Shown here: in pieces, positions 17,944-28,153 of the stretch
Layout of the letters: each line of letters begins with the position of its first letter
Position numbering within the stretch: position 1 is the stretch's first letter
IMG/VR virus record: IMGVR_UViG_3300010389_000001
Coordinates: 168,534-232,533 of that record
DNA: 64,000 bases
Source of the DNA: a virus
Reading direction: 5' to 3' (one strand)
Made by a program: the position numbers and the translations under genes
Notes under the pieces: model-generated
Database searches by the model: none
What the model was told of the DNA's origin: nothing
The model's input: the letters and a program-made list of their open reading frames with translations, nothing else

Positions 17944-19862
17944 TGGCATTGGATAAAGAAAATCTGAAAGCATTAGGCCAAGGGTTAGATGCATTTACAA
18001 ATTCTGTAAAAACTGCCGAAAAAGCTTTGGGGGATTTTTTCGCCCTAGGCTCCAGAACCCCCAACAGCCTTGGGCCTGCGACTCCTGCTTTAAATGATCT
18101 GAAAAAAGCAATTCAGGGTGTGGGGCAAATCGCAACCGGTACTGCCGGCGCCATCGACGCAATGATTGACGGGCTGGGTTCTGGAGGCTCTGCTATTGGA
18201 GGCTTTTCTGGTGCCCTAGTCGACCTTACGTCGGGACTGGTAAATACGCTTCCTGAGGCTATAGTCGGTATGGCGGAGGTTGTCGCCGGAGCGTTTGATG
18301 GCCCAACGAAAGATCTAAGAGCTTTTGATGCGAGCATATTCGAGGTGGGCAAGAGATTCGGTGATCCAATTCAGTCATCAAAAGATTTTGCTGATGCAAT
18401 AAAAGCTATACCGGCGTCGGAATTTGGGCAGGCACTGTCATTAACAAGAGATGAGTTAAGTAAATTTTATAGCAGAGCGGCTCAATATAATTTGACTCAG
18501 GAGATGTTAAACGAAACTGTGTCAACAGGCATTGGGGAAACAAACCTTCTTGCTGCGGCTTATGCTTTTGGAGAGTCTGCAGCGATGGGTGCCGGTGAAA
18601 CAATGCGCCTGTTAGATACAATCATAAATAAACAGGGTGTATCGGCTGGTGAGGCGGCAGAGATGCTTGGCGTTTACTCAGGAGTCGCAAAAGAAGTTGG
18701 CATAGCGATAGACGATGTTGCTTCAACGCTTAATTCGGCAGTATCCCAGTTCTCTAAGCTTGGAATATCTGCAGATTTTGGTGCGCCAATCCTAGAGGGG
18801 TTCGGAAGAGTCGTCAAAGATATGGGGCTTGGTATAGATGAGGCAACCTCCTTGACCCAGGGGCTTGCCAGCGCACTTGGAGGGCTCACAACTGATTATG
18901 CGAATGCTTATGTCATGTTTCAAAGGGGAGGGCTAGATATCGGAGCGGGTGGGGGCGCCCTTGGGGCTTCTATAGGGCTTCAGGCAGAGCTGCTTAGGGC
19001 TGAGCAGACCGGTGATCAGGCGGCGATAGGTGCTCAGCTCGTCGGAGCGATGAAGGATACTCTGGCATCGTTTGGCGGAGGAAACATAGTTACTGTTTCT
19101 GAGGCCGCAGAGAGCCCGGAGCTACAAACTCAATTTTATACCCAGCAGCAGCTTCTTATGAATCAGTTTGGGATAAGGGATCAAGCTTCTGCGACGAGAA
19201 CTCTCGAACTCTTGGCCGAGATTGATGATGCAACACGATCAGGCAATATGGAGGCCAAAGAAGAGCTTCAGAAACAACTTGAAAATGAGGTAGAAGGAAG
19301 AGATAAGACTCTGGATGTTTTGGAGCAAATAAACAGAGAGATTGCGGCTCAAAGTAATCTGCTGGCTATTGCTGCCAGAGAGGACCTTGAAGCCTTATCA
19401 AATCTTGGTTTTGATATAGCAAAAGAATTTGCTTCGCCAAAAATTGCGGAGGCCGGATCGGCTGGAGTGGGGGCCATAGAGTCGGGAGGGGATTCGTTCC
19501 AGAGAGTTTTAGATTCAATAAGGAGCTTCTTTAGCTCCGAAGGTGCAGAGGGCAAGCTGGTGCAGGAGGTCGAAAAAAGGGGTGCGATTGCAAAGGCGGC
19601 TCAGGAATCAACTCCCGATGTAAATCTTACGAATAAGGAATTATCCGCCATATCGGCGAGAGTTGCCTTGGCGGACAAGCAGATAAGCAAGGAAGAATTT
19701 AAGGCTATTTTTAAAGAGGCTATTATAGAGGGCATTGCTTCTGGCGACAGGGACTTGTCAAATCTAAATGTTACAATTGATTTTGCAAACGAAGAAATGA
19801 GGAAGGTATTTAAGGGCGTTGGAGCTGCCGTTAAAGAAATTAGTGAAGTTGGGGGTCCATAA
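17943..19862 (+). CDS. Tape measure protein
   Basis: The product has 639 residues. It follows the frameshifted chaperone gene, the usual place of the tape measure that sets tail length. It is rich in glycine and alanine with long helical stretches. A hydrophobic G/A-rich region at about residues 58-120 could insert into the host membrane during DNA entry, and a charged helix around 425-480 (EEIDDATRSGNMEAKEELQKQ-type) resembles coiled coil. If the usual 1.5 angstrom per residue rule for tape measures holds, the tail would be about 95 nm, modest for a phage with such large baseplate proteins. The start codon overlaps the upstream stop, and the stop overlaps the next ATG (both TAATG). Confidence 0.8.
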   Translation: MALDKENLKALGQGLDAFTNSVKTAEKALGDFFALGSRTPNSLGPATPALNDLKKAIQGVGQIATGTAGAIDAMIDGLGSGGSAIGGFSGALVDLTSGLVNTLPEAIVGMAEVVAGAFDGPTKDLRAFDASIFEVGKRFGDPIQSSKDFADAIKAIPASEFGQALSLTRDELSKFYSRAAQYNLTQEMLNETVSTGIGETNLLAAAYAFGESAAMGAGETMRLLDTIINKQGVSAGEAAEMLGVYSGVAKEVGIAIDDVASTLNSAVSQFSKLGISADFGAPILEGFGRVVKDMGLGIDEATSLTQGLASALGGLTTDYANAYVMFQRGGLDIGAGGGALGASIGLQAELLRAEQTGDQAAIGAQLVGAMKDTLASFGGGNIVTVSEAAESPELQTQFYTQQQLLMNQFGIRDQASATRTLELLAEIDDATRSGNMEAKEELQKQLENEVEGRDKTLDVLEQINREIAAQSNLLAIAAREDLEALSNLGFDIAKEFASPKIAEAGSAGVGAIESGGDSFQRVLDSIRSFFSSEGAEGKLVQEVEKRGAIAKAAQESTPDVNLTNKELSAISARVALADKQISKEEFKAIFKEAIIEGIASGDRDLSNLNVTIDFANEEMRKVFKGVGAAVKEISEVGGP

Positions 19863-20821
19863 TGGAAGGAATAGGTAGACAGACAATAATTTTCTTTTTG
19901 CCAAATGATATGGACGCTTTTTTGAGCGATCAGAGTCCAAGCACAAATTCAAGCAGCTTAAGAGATGAGAATGTTGGGTGGTTTAAGACTCAGCTTTATA
20001 TGAACCCTCAGAGCTTTGATATTAATGAAAAGAAATTTATTAAATCAGATCTAACAAAGGGCGGATTCGTAACCCAGTATTGGGGAGAGGATCTAACCAG
20101 AATAAGCATTGCTGGTACAACAGGTTCTTCTGGAATAGAGGGGATCAATGTTTTGCGCTCTATTTATCGTCATGAGCAGGGACAGTATAGAAAGCTGCTA
20201 GAAGATAGAAGAAATAAGCTGGCAGAAGAAGCCGCCACCATACAGGCGCAAGCAATAGCAGAGGCTCAGTCAAGAGAAGGCATCGGAGGATTCTTTGTTA
20301 ACGCTGCAGACTTGCTTACAGGAGGAGCTTTTACTCAGACGGTAGACGGTCTTCAAAATTCAGTTGAGCTAATAAGCAATGCTATAAATGGAGAATCTCA
20401 GATAGAAGGAAATACGTTTAGATCAATACCCACTCTTGCTGCACTTGCAACAAATGTAGATATGTATTATCAGGGCGAGTTTTTTAGGGGATATTTTGAG
20501 TTTTTTAACGTAAGAGAAAACTCTAATGAGCCGGGACATTTTAATTACAGCACAAGCTTTGTTGTTACGAGAAGAACGGGAAGAAGAAGTAACTTTATGC
20601 CATGGCATAGAAATCCTTTGGATGCTAGCGGAGTAGCACAAATGAGCAAGGGAGTTACGGAGGCAAAGGGAGATCCCCTGACGGGCGGTGATAACTTCTC
20701 CTTCCCCATTGGCGGATATGAGGAGGAAAATGCAAGACCGGAAGTTTCTATCACTCAGGATGTAGAAGCAGAAATAGATTTAGAAATATCCCTGCCGCAA
20801 AATAGGCCCGGCCAAGGCTAA
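19862..20821 (+). CDS. Putative tail-tip or baseplate hub-adjacent protein
   Basis: The product has 319 residues. The N-terminal half contains MNPQSFDINEKKF and GGFVTQYWGEDLTRISIAGTTG (about residues 43-85 together), a pattern of phage tail proteins at the tube-baseplate boundary in which an NP-x-S strand is followed by a W-G-x-x-L-x-x-I-x-I-x-G-x-T motif. A charged alanine-rich helix follows (about 97-140). A later FxGYFxFF/TSFVVTRR region (about 200-240) repeats the strand character. It lies between the tape measure and the hub gene, where such proteins connect the tube to the baseplate hub. I cannot assign a precise homologue. Confidence 0.5.
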   Translation: MEGIGRQTIIFFLPNDMDAFLSDQSPSTNSSSLRDENVGWFKTQLYMNPQSFDINEKKFIKSDLTKGGFVTQYWGEDLTRISIAGTTGSSGIEGINVLRSIYRHEQGQYRKLLEDRRNKLAEEAATIQAQAIAEAQSREGIGGFFVNAADLLTGGAFTQTVDGLQNSVELISNAINGESQIEGNTFRSIPTLAALATNVDMYYQGEFFRGYFEFFNVRENSNEPGHFNYSTSFVVTRRTGRRSNFMPWHRNPLDASGVAQMSKGVTEAKGDPLTGGDNFSFPIGGYEEENARPEVSITQDVEAEIDLEISLPQNRPGQG

Positions 20822-20851
20822 AATAATACAAAAGGTTAAGTAAAATACAAT

Positions 20852-23800
20852 ATGTCCTATGAATTGTCAAAAAGAATATATCAGACATGGCAACAAGCTA
20901 AATCTAATATAATAAACGGAGTTAGCCCGGCTTATCTCGATGTAAATTCTCATCCGCTAATTAACACTGGGGCTTCAATATTTTTTAATCAAGATCAATC
21001 TGTATCTGTAACTCCAGATACAAGAAATCACATTGCTATGTCTCCCGAGGCAACTGTTCTGATTAAAAAGAAGGTATTCTCGACCCTTAAAGGATCCAAC
21101 GATTTAAGGTTCATGGACAAAACCGAGAAGATGCTATTGAGGGCTACGAAGGCTCTTTTTGCCTACAAGGTTCAGCAGATCAGGGCTTATGAAAGTCTAA
21201 CAAAGTTTGACAGCTTTTTTCAAAATAATAACTCTTATAGCCTTTCTTTGCTCTCATCTTTTATAAATGAGTCAAGCGCGATATTAAATGCAGATGAAAA
21301 CTTAAAGCAAAATTTAGCAGAAGAAGGCACGGGATTCTTTGATGACTTAGCGAACATCCTATCTTCGAGTAGCTCTGTTGAAAATTTAACCGCAGTCAAC
21401 GATGATATTATATCTATCCTGAAAAGAAATGCATTCTCAGAGGATGCTGGATTGACCACTTGGATTGTAGATCCTGAGAATCCCGAGAATTACATAATAG
21501 GTCCTGGAACTGGCGTTATAGAGCTAACTATGTTTCGTGGATTCAGAACATCGGTAGGCAATGACTCATCTCCTTCTTCTGCAAGTTTGAATATAACTTA
21601 TCCGTATAGAATTGGAAATGTGTCCGAAGAAGATATTGAGATTGCAATTCAGGAGGCTCTAAAAGGCACGCTTGGGCTATTCAATGAGCTGCTGAACGGA
21701 GGAATATCAAGCCAATCGCTTGCCGGCCAGACAGCTTATGTAGATGGAGCCTCTATTATTTCTTCTGCATTTGAGCTTTCAAACGAAAGTTTATTTAATA
21801 CTGCAATAGACACTGGATACATAAGAGAAAGACTTAGAACGTTCTATCTGGGGAAGCCATTTATTAGCGCTTCTGATATAGTTCATTTTTACATAAAGGG
21901 AAATAGAACTTTTACTGATTTCTCTTCTGAAAATTCAACTTATTCTGAGGAAACAACCGAATCTCCATTTGACGAAGAGTACATGGAGATAGATGAGACC
22001 ATCCTAAAGGCTGAGCATCAGCTTTACACCGCTGGCGCCATAGATTATGAGAAATATAAAAAACTCAGAAGAAGGCAAGATAATTCTTTTGGAATGATTC
22101 ATGTGTATGCGGGTTTAGTCACAAATACTTCCGAATCCTTCTCGGGTGGTTTCTGGGATCTATCGGTAAGCATAACAGACAATATGTCTTGGTTAAAGTG
22201 GAGTAGATTTCAAACTGAGCCGCCGATATCTGACCCCAAGAATGTTCTTGAAGACCCACTTACTCCATTTGAGTTTGAGAAAGATCCACAGGGAAAAATT
22301 ATTAGCTCAAGCAGAGATCTTCTTTATGAAAACAAGCAGCTGCTTCAGTCTGGCTTATTGAGCTATGATTCCGGACTGCTTGCCGGCCAAAATGCTTCGG
22401 AAGGAAACCTTATTCAGGGGCAATACAATGGAATAGGATCGCTGCGCGGCAAAAAGGTAATGCAGCATCCAAGCGGTTTTGTTTATAGATGGAAGACAGG
22501 CATAATCACTGCTACTGCAGGTTTTGCTGCGACTGATCCTTCAGAGCAAAATAGAAGCCAATCTAATATTTGGGGGCAGAACTATCAATTGACAGTAACA
22601 AATACTGTCTTAAACAACCTGGATATTCCAAATATACTAAGCATATTAATTGTTGGACAGCCTTATAATATAGAGACTTTTATTGAACAAGCTTATACTG
22701 CTCACAATATTTCAGACAGATCAACTCGATTACAGAATAGGGACGCTCTGACTGGAGTTTTGGATGTTATCCGAAAGCAAAATGTTTACTATGGCAATTT
22801 TCATCCATATAGAATGCTAAGCATGAGTGTTGCTACAACCCAAAGAATGCTAAACAATGCTGGTAACAGAGATGATGCAAATAATAATATTGAAGTCCTC
22901 CAGAGAAAGAAAAGGGAAATCCGCAGTAGGATAAGAGCCTTGGAGGGAGGGCAGTCTGTAACTCCGATTATTGAGTCACTTAATAGGGAGATTGAGACAA
23001 TCGATGCCGCTCTTAGGGAGCAGGTAAAAGTTGCGGTTAATTCGGAGAGGGCATTAACATCAGAGGATAGGGTGGGGATACAAATAAGTCTTGGGGGCTC
23101 CACAAACTTACCTCTATACGATAACGAAGACGAAAATAACGACGTAACTAGAGCGATGATGCTTGTAGGTGCTCAAAGAAGAATCGAAGATGTAAGATTA
23201 AATAGGGATAGGAATTTATTTGTTGTTTCGGATCAGTATGACTCTGCTGATATACGCCCATTCGTTTTAAATCTAAATAAAAGTGGATGGAGATTATTTG
23301 AGGGCAAATATCAGGATGTTTGGCAGATGTGCAACCAGGCATCTAACTATTTGGAACTAGAATTTTTTGCGAATTCGCAGGGCCACCTTGAGTTTAGACC
23401 TCCGCTTTGGAATAGAATTCCTCTAACAATTTTAAAAGAAGCGATAATAAAGCAAGAATCTGAAGATGTAGAGGTTATTCCAAGATTTATTACAGACTTA
23501 TTCAATACTCGAATCGAAGCACTATATCTTCAAGTACATACTCAAAATGTAAAGATTGTATTGGCAGCCCTGATGCTTGGAAGGTATCCTGACAATACCC
23601 TTATACCGAATGTTAAGTCAACTGGAGCGAGATCTTTAACATTCTTTGGCGTAGAGCTTAATGACCAAAAGGGCGTTAATAAAGCTGTAAATAATGTTGG
23701 CAATTCCTTATCTGGCCTTCCGGAGGACTCCGCCCTTAGATTAAGGCAGACAAACTTTGAGACCAGCGCCAATACAAAGCTTGGCCAGGCATTTGGAGAA

Positions 23801-25726
23801 AACCTTGATCTTGGAGTTTCATTTCAGGAGAAGGGGGACGTTTTAAAGGGTGATACTGAAACTATTTTGGGTAATTTCGATTCAGTAATTCAAGAGCAAG
23901 CTTCTTTGTTAAATGATATTGAGAATGTTATTGAAGATACAAGCGGTACAGTTAAGCCTGCCGCACAATACACTGCAGATGACTTAAATAACATCCGAGA
24001 TACCTTTAGAAAACAATTCGGAAAAGACCCAGCATCGGGGCTGCCTCTATCGGACAGGCAAGGTCAGGGTTTCACCAATAAAGATTTAGTTTATTCAATA
24101 AGCGATAAGGAAAAAATTGATCAAGCAATAGGCAATGCAGATCAAATAGCAAGAGCATTAAAGAAGGCTATTTCGGATAGAGACAGCTATGTAACAATGC
24201 TTCAGGCTAACCTTCTAAAATCAAAGGAGCTTGAGGAGATAAAGGAGCTTTTGCTTACAGGCGGCAACGAAGACTTTGAGGGATCTCAAAATAGTATATC
24301 TCCATTTTTATCGGATACAGCAGATTTCCTGGCAAAATCGGCAAACGGTCTTCAGACTGCGTCTGATATAATAACTGGGAAGCTAGCAGAGGGAACTGTT
24401 TATGATCACCTGATTGAAGATGATACAAGAAATCTTCTTGGCTATGGATCCGGAAAGAGATTTATCCTAAAAGATGAGCATATAAAGGCAATAACCTTCA
24501 ACGAGAAGCCTCCAGGATTTACAAGACTCGACATTCTTGGCGGCGCACCACTGGGATTCGATCAGGCCTTAAACAGGTCATTTGATGGCCTTTATTTCTG
24601 GGCCGGCGCAACAGATTTTGATTTATGGAGGCAGTACGGATATAAGTCGACGAGCGTATCTCTTCCGTTCGTATCTGATCCAGAGGGCCAAGGGAAGCCT
24701 TATGCTTACCTGAAGCTTGCAATGGAAAAGCTAAATATAAATACCGCAAGCGCGACTGTTGTGGGTAATGAATTTTACCAGCCAGGAGATACGATTTACA
24801 TACCATCGAAGGGCCTGCTTTATTATGTTCAATCTGTAAATCACAGCTTTGATTATGGGTCAAAGAATTTTACAACGACACTAGACTTGCAGTATGGACA
24901 TCCTGCTGGGAATTACATACCAAGCCCTCTTGATGTAATTGGGCAGCAATTGGTTTCAAACATATTGGAAGATCCCGCAATTATTTACAGATCAGATGAA
25001 TCTGACGACAATTACTCTCCTCTCCGCCCCGACTCTTCTCTCGTGTTTCCTACGGGCGGAGCTGGGCCTGCTGAACTGCTGGCCTTCTCTGATAATCAGG
25101 TGAGATTCACAAATATGATGATTGATATAATGGCGAGGATCGCTGGCAGCAATTATCTTCTAATTCGAGGGTTCGTAACTGATGAAAACGCAGATACTAA
25201 AGATACTTTGGAGAAAATGGCTATCGTAAGGTATCTTTTTGAAAATCCAAGTCAGCTAACTCAATCCAATCAGTTTAGCCTGGGGGATGATCTGATAGAG
25301 CCTTTTGCCTCGCTAGGAACAACGACAAGCTCAGTTTTTGGAGGCGGCTCCGTTGGAACGACAAAGACGCTGGCGCCAATGAGGCTGCCGAATAACCTTC
25401 CGGTAACTCCTATAAGTCCTAGGAAAATTATAGAACAGGTATCCTATTTTAAGAGAAGAGATAGGGATACCCTGGGAGAGATAAGATGCCTTGATAGAGA
25501 TTTGGTTACAGCTATGCAGATTGATGCAGGGCAGTTTGAATCAGTATCATCGGATATTGTAAATGGGATCTTTCCGAAGGGAGGCCCCCGCCAGTCCAGC
25601 TGGCTTGACCTAAGAGATGAGGTTTCTGGTTTTAACTTTACATCTTCATTTAAGTCAAACGTAATAGAAGTCGGTGTATTAAAGATACCAAGCAGCCTTT
25701 TAGCTAAGGCTAGCTCAACAGAGTAA
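20852..25726 (+). CDS. Baseplate hub protein, very large (gp27/gpD-like C-terminal part)
   Basis: The product has 1624 residues. Its recognisable signature is a strand pair near residues 1312-1349, where GDTIYIPSKGLLYYVQSV is followed by the NHSF turn and a TTTLDLQYG strand. This is the typical YYVxxVxHSF...TTLxLxYG ending of the gp27/late-control-D hub fold that grips the spike. Upstream sequence (residues 1-900) contains several regions of mixed helix and strand and a coiled coil (about 665-720, REIRSRIRAL). A further ~270 residues follow the hub core. The family usually has 300-500 residues, so extra domains are present. The following gene encodes the spike, the expected hub partner. Confidence 0.7.
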   Translation: MSYELSKRIYQTWQQAKSNIINGVSPAYLDVNSHPLINTGASIFFNQDQSVSVTPDTRNHIAMSPEATVLIKKKVFSTLKGSNDLRFMDKTEKMLLRATKALFAYKVQQIRAYESLTKFDSFFQNNNSYSLSLLSSFINESSAILNADENLKQNLAEEGTGFFDDLANILSSSSSVENLTAVNDDIISILKRNAFSEDAGLTTWIVDPENPENYIIGPGTGVIELTMFRGFRTSVGNDSSPSSASLNITYPYRIGNVSEEDIEIAIQEALKGTLGLFNELLNGGISSQSLAGQTAYVDGASIISSAFELSNESLFNTAIDTGYIRERLRTFYLGKPFISASDIVHFYIKGNRTFTDFSSENSTYSEETTESPFDEEYMEIDETILKAEHQLYTAGAIDYEKYKKLRRRQDNSFGMIHVYAGLVTNTSESFSGGFWDLSVSITDNMSWLKWSRFQTEPPISDPKNVLEDPLTPFEFEKDPQGKIISSSRDLLYENKQLLQSGLLSYDSGLLAGQNASEGNLIQGQYNGIGSLRGKKVMQHPSGFVYRWKTGIITATAGFAATDPSEQNRSQSNIWGQNYQLTVTNTVLNNLDIPNILSILIVGQPYNIETFIEQAYTAHNISDRSTRLQNRDALTGVLDVIRKQNVYYGNFHPYRMLSMSVATTQRMLNNAGNRDDANNNIEVLQRKKREIRSRIRALEGGQSVTPIIESLNREIETIDAALREQVKVAVNSERALTSEDRVGIQISLGGSTNLPLYDNEDENNDVTRAMMLVGAQRRIEDVRLNRDRNLFVVSDQYDSADIRPFVLNLNKSGWRLFEGKYQDVWQMCNQASNYLELEFFANSQGHLEFRPPLWNRIPLTILKEAIIKQESEDVEVIPRFITDLFNTRIEALYLQVHTQNVKIVLAALMLGRYPDNTLIPNVKSTGARSLTFFGVELNDQKGVNKAVNNVGNSLSGLPEDSALRLRQTNFETSANTKLGQAFGENLDLGVSFQEKGDVLKGDTETILGNFDSVIQEQASLLNDIENVIEDTSGTVKPAAQYTADDLNNIRDTFRKQFGKDPASGLPLSDRQGQGFTNKDLVYSISDKEKIDQAIGNADQIARALKKAISDRDSYVTMLQANLLKSKELEEIKELLLTGGNEDFEGSQNSISPFLSDTADFLAKSANGLQTASDIITGKLAEGTVYDHLIEDDTRNLLGYGSGKRFILKDEHIKAITFNEKPPGFTRLDILGGAPLGFDQALNRSFDGLYFWAGATDFDLWRQYGYKSTSVSLPFVSDPEGQGKPYAYLKLAMEKLNINTASATVVGNEFYQPGDTIYIPSKGLLYYVQSVNHSFDYGSKNFTTTLDLQYGHPAGNYIPSPLDVIGQQLVSNILEDPAIIYRSDESDDNYSPLRPDSSLVFPTGGAGPAELLAFSDNQVRFTNMMIDIMARIAGSNYLLIRGFVTDENADTKDTLEKMAIVRYLFENPSQLTQSNQFSLGDDLIEPFASLGTTTSSVFGGGSVGTTKTLAPMRLPNNLPVTPISPRKIIEQVSYFKRRDRDTLGEIRCLDRDLVTAMQIDAGQFESVSSDIVNGIFPKGGPRQSSWLDLRDEVSGFNFTSSFKSNVIEVGVLKIPSSLLAKASSTE

Positions 25727-25736
25727 CGGAGAGCGC

Positions 25737-28100
25737 ATGTCTGCTGAAGAAATACAAGGTGCCTTGAGCAATCTAAAGATATTTGAGGCTATAGTCGATC
25801 GCGTTGACCCTGATACTGGCAATATTTATATAAAGGCATCTAGTTCATCAGATATAACTGATCCGGATATCATCCCGCCCATTTACTACGGCGGTTTAGA
25901 TGGAACAGGCCTATTTATGCACCCCCGACCGGGTGATGTAGTTATTTGCGCAAGAGTTTTTCCTGGAGGCAAGGGCATAACTCAGGGAATTAGAGTTATT
26001 CCGAAGACATCATTAACCGCCGATAACGAGAATATAGTAAGGAGCGACTCCGAAAACCTCGGCGCGGGAATGCCGGAGTATCCAGCGGTAAAACAGGGAG
26101 AGGTAAAAATAAGAGGCCTCTCTGGCAAGGTGGACATTACGGGAGATGGAGAGCGGGGAGGAGGAGTTTCTGTAGGCACCTTATCTGGCGATGGCTTACA
26201 CGTAAAGGAAAATGCCTCTACAAACTCAGCAGTTACTATAGTTGGAAATTCTTTAAAAGTTACAAATGATGCAACAAGAGTTAGCTCAAGAAATATATAT
26301 AGATATAAGAAAAATGATCCAGAGTCTTCAAATAAAGTATCTGCAAATAGCTATTTTCAAATAGAAGATATTGATAGAGGAAAAAAGAGAGGAACATTTC
26401 CCGGTCTTGAGGCTTCTGAGTCTGCATTATTAAGCGGCTTTAGAAACCCCGGATTATCAGAGTATAGATTTGTTGCAAATGAGTTTTCTGAAACAGATTA
26501 TTTCGAAGGCTGGGATAATGAGTCTGGCAAAAGAGATTCTGAAAATATAAAGAAATTTGCTACCAATAAGCTGATGAGATCTCTTTCTTTTGAGAATGCC
26601 CTTCATCTTGCTCCGCACCAGCTTGTTGAAGTTGTTATTGGCAATGTTGTAAACTCAAGAGGCGAAGCTTTAGATATCAATTATGGCTCAGTAGTTTTGG
26701 GCAACGCGCTTGGACTGCCGGTTGGAGATGGCTCAATATCCCAAGTATATGAGGATGCTAGGCTAAAGTCAAGAAGAAGTATTGGTTATCATTTTCAGCT
26801 GTCCACGAATAGTCTTTCTGCTGAAATATCTAACGATATGGACAATTTTGTTTTTGCCGTAGACAAAGAGGGCGTGCTAAAGGCCAATATTCCAGCGTCA
26901 TCTAACACTGGAAATGTGCTTTATCCAACGGCTGCGGAATTCTACCAGGAAGATTCTGGCAAGGTAAAGACAGAGTATGCGTTTGACAAGAAAAGAGAGA
27001 AGATTCCAATAACTCTTGCGAAAAGGGCTAAGGGCGAAACTGCTATTCTGTATCCGTCTATAATAACGGAAGATAATGAGATCCCCGAAAGATACACTGG
27101 AGTTAGGTTTTCTAACGAAAATAACTATTTTAAAGGATTCTCTGATACTGCAGATCCGCTGGATGCCCAGACTGTAAGGGTTAATCCGACCAAGCATCAT
27201 AATATGTATGCTGCAGCGGAGATGCTAATCGCAAATAAGGTTGTGAGAGTAAACGTTCCGGTCACAAGCGCAGAATGCACAGGCTATATTGCAGGGACTT
27301 CCATAAGGTCAAGCTTTGAAATAAGGGCGGATAGTAAAGACGGAAAATATACATACCCAAATTATATGTCGACTGTAACTATCGCCCCAGATAAGCCAGC
27401 CATAGGGACAGGCGGCGGCACAGTTGTAGCCGGATTAGATTATTCTAAAGAAATAAAATTTGCAAATAGCTTTACGCTTTCCGAGGGAGAGGCCGGGATA
27501 TCTGCAAGGAACATAAGCAAAGATGGTGAAGAAAGAAGCAGCCCGGGTGGAAAGAGCGCGAACATAAATCTGGAAGGTTCCCTTGAGCTTTCGGTCGGAA
27601 AAGACAATTTTGATCAAAAGTCAATTCTTTTAGATACGGCCGGAGGCATGGTTGCATGGTTTGGGAAAGATAAAAATGGTCGATCTATTGTGGCTCAAAC
27701 AGATGGATCAGTCCTGCTGAATGTCGGTGGAATGAATGGAGATACTTTTAATAAGGGCAGCTTTGACTTAAGGGTAAACGTATCAAACAAGGGGTGGGTT
27801 GGAGATGAGCGAGAGGGCATAAATGACTCAGATTATCTTATATCAATAAGCGAGAACGGCCTAGTAATTGCTGGCATGAAAAAGAATGCTCCTATGATCA
27901 TAAGAAATGATGGAGATCTTATGATTGAAAGTTCAACAAAGCTTATTCTTAGCGGCATGTCGGTAGCAGTAAGGGAAGGCTGTAGACCTGAAAGGAAGAC
28001 TCACATAGGCCCTGAGTCTGCTGATACTCCAGAGGCAAATGAAAAGGGAATTCTAGAAATAGGAAGCTGCTACGTTGAAGCTTTTGGCGAAGACTCATAG
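25737..28100 (+). CDS. Baseplate spike protein (gp5/gpV-like, OB fold plus beta-prism)
   Basis: The product has 787 residues. Residues ~17-85 form an OB-fold-like domain: VDRVDPDTGNIYIK, PPIYYGGLDGTGLFMHPRPGD (split here as PPIYYGG and MHPRPGD) and a final strand ending in RVIPK. The middle is a long beta-rich region, and the last ~150 residues (about 630-745) show short-repeat strands such as GGMVAWFGKDKNGRSIV and DYLISISENGLVIAG typical of trimeric spike helices. The spike is pushed through the envelope at contraction. I see no lysozyme domain and no HxH iron-binding tip motif. GGAGAG just upstream gives the ribosome binding site, ten bases after the hub stop. Confidence 0.75.
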   Translation: MSAEEIQGALSNLKIFEAIVDRVDPDTGNIYIKASSSSDITDPDIIPPIYYGGLDGTGLFMHPRPGDVVICARVFPGGKGITQGIRVIPKTSLTADNENIVRSDSENLGAGMPEYPAVKQGEVKIRGLSGKVDITGDGERGGGVSVGTLSGDGLHVKENASTNSAVTIVGNSLKVTNDATRVSSRNIYRYKKNDPESSNKVSANSYFQIEDIDRGKKRGTFPGLEASESALLSGFRNPGLSEYRFVANEFSETDYFEGWDNESGKRDSENIKKFATNKLMRSLSFENALHLAPHQLVEVVIGNVVNSRGEALDINYGSVVLGNALGLPVGDGSISQVYEDARLKSRRSIGYHFQLSTNSLSAEISNDMDNFVFAVDKEGVLKANIPASSNTGNVLYPTAAEFYQEDSGKVKTEYAFDKKREKIPITLAKRAKGETAILYPSIITEDNEIPERYTGVRFSNENNYFKGFSDTADPLDAQTVRVNPTKHHNMYAAAEMLIANKVVRVNVPVTSAECTGYIAGTSIRSSFEIRADSKDGKYTYPNYMSTVTIAPDKPAIGTGGGTVVAGLDYSKEIKFANSFTLSEGEAGISARNISKDGEERSSPGGKSANINLEGSLELSVGKDNFDQKSILLDTAGGMVAWFGKDKNGRSIVAQTDGSVLLNVGGMNGDTFNKGSFDLRVNVSNKGWVGDEREGINDSDYLISISENGLVIAGMKKNAPMIIRNDGDLMIESSTKLILSGMSVAVREGCRPERKTHIGPESADTPEANEKGILEIGSCYVEAFGEDS

Positions 28101-28123
28101 TAATATTCTTTTAATATTTTAAG

Positions 28124-28129
28124 TATAAT
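28124..28129 (+). promoter_or_regulatory. Candidate -10 element (TATAAT) upstream of the 2614-residue gene
   Basis: TATAAT sits in the 53-base gap after the spike gene, 24 bases before the ATG of the giant gene. No -35 is recognisable in the AT-rich upstream bases. Only the position, in one of the few real gaps, argues for function. Confidence 0.3.
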
Positions 28130-28153
28130 TTAAGCTGGAAAAGTAGGTAATCA

